This document shows, one piece after another, positions 61,001-64,000 of a stretch of DNA of 64,000 nucleotides. The translations under genes were made by a program, and so were the position numbers. The stretch is from positions 4,558,001 through 4,622,000 of the forward strand of contig CATNEN010000034.1 of the NCBI GenBank assembly GCA_950097015.1, in the 5' to 3' direction. Source of the DNA: Macrostomum hystrix. Taxonomy: Eukaryota; Platyhelminthes; Macrostomidae. Position 1 is the stretch's first letter, and every line of letters begins with the position of its first letter. The notes under the pieces are model-generated. The model made no database searches. It had not been told where the DNA came from and saw only the letters and a list, made by a program, of their open reading frames with translations.

Positions 61001-64000
61001 TGTGAAAACGTATATTTATTAGACTAACTTAACTCACTTTTGTTTGATCTTCTAAAATATACATTTAAACGAGGAAGACATCTTGTATCTGCCTCCGACC
61101 AAAAATATAAAAGAGCTCATAATTGATTTTCTTTCGTGAGTACAAGGTACTGCATGGTTACCTAGATTATCTAGATTATCTAGCTGCCTGGCAATATAAC
61201 TTTGATACGAGCCTATTTATAAGTTTCACAAAAAAACTAACGCCGTAAAAAACAGAACACACAATTATAAAATGCAACTAATAAAACAAAAAATGGTCAC
61301 CCCCTGACACCCAGATTAGAAATAAAAAGCATTGCAGCTTGCCCAAAAATACTAAAATAATTTAGTAAGCTCGACTTACTAACAGCAACAAACATTAAGT
61401 CAATTATTTAACAGCACTAAAGACACAGCGCAAATGTCGCTATGTTGACACATAAAATTTTACGCATTTATAAATTTATATAGGAAAATGCTTAATTTAC
61501 TTGTAGGAAAAACTTGACCGGTAATTGGTGCAATGCTTTACGGTATAATTTATTCAACAGCATGGCTGGGCTAGCTAGCTACTTCTCCCCCAATTACTGC
61601 AGATGGTTCACACGAGTGTCTCATTCATCCAAGTGTTGTTAAATTTGTTTTTCCTTTGCCCCGTTTCAGTCCTACCACACGCCATCTTCACCTATGTATC
61701 CTCTAGTGTTAGTCAAGACCTTCTCCCAAATCCCGCGCCTCAGCTGCCGAAATGAGAATCCCATGCTAGGACAAGCAGGTACTGCTTGGAGTGGGAAAAG
61801 GCAAGGAGAGCTAGTCGGCTACTGTAATCCCAAAGCTATGAGATGGCTTCACTGTGAGCGGTGCTCAACAAGCAACAAACAGGCCACTCACTTCATTGCA
61901 CGGACCGCCACTGAGTCATCTGAAAGGCGCCCTCTTACTGTTTTTCCTCCCATCCTCATCCAAGCTTCCAAGCCACTTTTAGTTTATTAATGCCGTCGCC
62001 AAAAAGCGTAGAGAGAGGGGGGACTGTCGCCAAACAGCCTATACCTTCACCCCCGTTTTTTTCCTCTCTACATCCCAAATCCAGCCCGGCTTGATGCAGC
62101 AGCTACTATGCAGGATGAAGCAGAGCAGATGCTAGATCTCTACCTGCACAATAATGCACACAAATAGACGCCTGCCTCATACCTATTCTAGGTAGCAGCT
62201 TACTGTTGCGGCGCAGAGAAAGATAGAGGAAGCCAGGCCGAAACCCTGCTGGGGTTCATTGAGTCGACGGCGCAGACGGCTAGAGCAGTAGCTGTATGCA
62301 GCCTCCATGCTCTAGCCTTATCCCTTCAATCCCTGCAATAACTGGGCACCAATTTTAATGCAGCACGTGCTCTTCCACTGCATAAGCAGAATTTGGCAAA
62401 CATGGTAATAATGAAGCATGCATTAGATGCTCAAATAGGCCACGTCATGCCAGAAACTGTTGCTCTGCTCTAAAATTCTGCCAACTTTTGTAGCATGGAA
62501 AAGATTTGAATTTTTAGCTAGCTTCTATTCAGCAAGCGCTACGCTTTATCCTTCAAGAAAGACCAGAAGATAATAAATTTGTTGGCCCAGCCATCTCTTG
62601 GCCACAGCTTAGCATTTTAGAAACTTATTTTTCGACAAATAAATTTGCCCCACTGAACTCTTAGCTGCGCAACATCTGCAGTGGCGCGCTTCAGTAAGCA
62701 ATTGGTAGCAAATAATGCCAGACACAGTTGGCCCTGGCCAGTGCAAATGTAATTAACTCAGCCCTCCAGACCACTTTTCTAGCAGTCGAAACTCGAATAG
62801 AACTCAAGGAGGCAAATACGGTGGCGTCTAAATTGCCCAAAAATTAGCCGAAGGTCAGGGGCGGCAGAGCTGGAGAACCAGTGTTGAAAGTGAAGCCAGG
62901 GATGATTGATTCTGGGACCTCTCGTGGCCTAAATCAACCTTTCTTCTTTTTTATACCCGATTCTCTCAATAGTCAGACAGTCAACATGGACTGACTTGAC
63001 TAATCCAAACTCATCTCCTAACTCGTATTGCTTTGTTTCTTCTTCTGTTTAATCCGACTCGACTCATCTGCAAGCTTTTGGCGATTGCTCCAGATTAACA
63101 AGTAGTTAGAGGTTTAGATACATCTGGCCGACGTAATAATTATCGCGTCCCGATTTGAGTAATTACGGACATTTGTGTACTGAAAAGACGTCAGTTAAAG
63201 GTCAGAAGATTTCTATCATTTTAAATCTGGTTAGATCTCAAGATTGTGAAGCTTCGGTCTCAAGAACTCTAGAATCTAGTTTGGTTGTTGCGGAATTGCG
63301 AAATGAAAAAGGCTCCAACACAAGTTGCACGATTTTTGCCGAAGAAAATAGATGTTCCAGGCAATGTTCTGGCAAAACTACGATATTAGTCTCGCATATT
63401 GAGTAGCAATACTAACCAGCACAACCAGCAATACTAACAACCATTTTTCATTAGCGATTCATCAGGCTTTCCAAAGCAGGGATTAAAAACAGATTGGCTG
63501 GCTTGATAAGCGCAAGCTGACTAGATTTCGATGCTATTCTTTATTAGCTCCTGGCATCACGCCAATAAAATTTGCATTATTTTACACTATACACAGTGCA
63601 GCCACTATAGCTAGCGTGAGACTCATCCACTCGCGTAGAATTGAAATTAAAAAGGGGAAATCTGGATAAAAAAGCTAGCGAAACCACAGTGCAGACAGAA
63701 ACAATCTGCGCGCATAAACCTTGGCCTCGGCCACTGAAAAACGGCTGCAGAATCCCAAGCTAGTCCATTCTCTTCTCCCTTTCAATACTCCCATCAAGTC
63801 TCAGGCTCTCTCTGCTCCACTTCCCATCAAGCCCCCAAGAGACTGCGGGAGCAACTAGGGGCTGTCTCAAAGTAGTAGTCTGCACAATATGCATTGCAGT
63901 CGCGAGTTGGCAAAGTCGCCTAGAAAAATCCCTTCTCCCCAATCCACCCAGGCGATGCGCGGGTGCGTCTCAGCGATGGAGATGAACAGATAGAGTGAGA
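55027..64000. other. 9-kb array-free DNA, no gene supported
   Basis: No minisatellite array and no recognised exon or transposon was seen. A GA tract lies at about 58355-58386. An AT-rich stretch lies at about 60900-61560. All open frames are short, overlap on both strands and show no domain. It may be 5' flank or a far-upstream non-coding exon region of the receptor gene, or intergenic DNA. Confidence 0.45.

Overview
The window looks like nuclear DNA of an invertebrate animal, possibly a flatworm or another lophotrochozoan; the species cannot be fixed from the sequence alone. Four things point this way: small exons with GT-AG borders, a gene of the animal-specific LAR-type receptor tyrosine phosphatase family, tRNA-derived SINEs, and a very high load of minisatellites. 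No operon, bacterial gene, rRNA gene, CRISPR array or intact transposase was seen.

The only convincing protein gene is on the minus strand and runs off the left edge. It is the 5' part of a LAR-like receptor. There are two possible first exons, each encoding a signal peptide (28276-28330 and 13712-13868), an exon for the first Ig domain (2723-3028), and an exon for the first half of the second Ig domain (992-1168). All the exon junctions are phase 1, so either first exon joins the Ig exons in frame. The rest of the receptor must lie to the left of the window.

The dominant content is tandem repeats. About 24 arrays with unrelated monomers of roughly 10-60 bp cover about 18 kb, or 28% of the window. 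All lie between 1 and about 53700; the last 10 kb has none. The first four arrays sit 17-42 bp from the splice sites of the two Ig exons. Several arrays are almost perfectly homogeneous (15-bp units at 39238-40130, 60-bp units at 6283-6822). Others are organised in higher-order blocks (1-950, 52230-53132) or are G-rich enough to form quadruplexes. Long open frames inside these arrays follow from monomer lengths divisible by three and should not be read as genes.

Interspersed repeats include at least seven copies or fragments of one SINE family of about 360 bp, with a tRNA-like head and an ATT-type tail. There are also one or two copies of a second tRNA-derived SINE type. One SINE head was captured in a recent 671-bp tandem duplication (7125-8468). 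The remaining DNA between arrays is unique-looking and AT-moderate. It holds scattered CAG/CTG, CA and GA microsatellites and no gene I can support; much of it is probably intron or 5' flank of the receptor gene.
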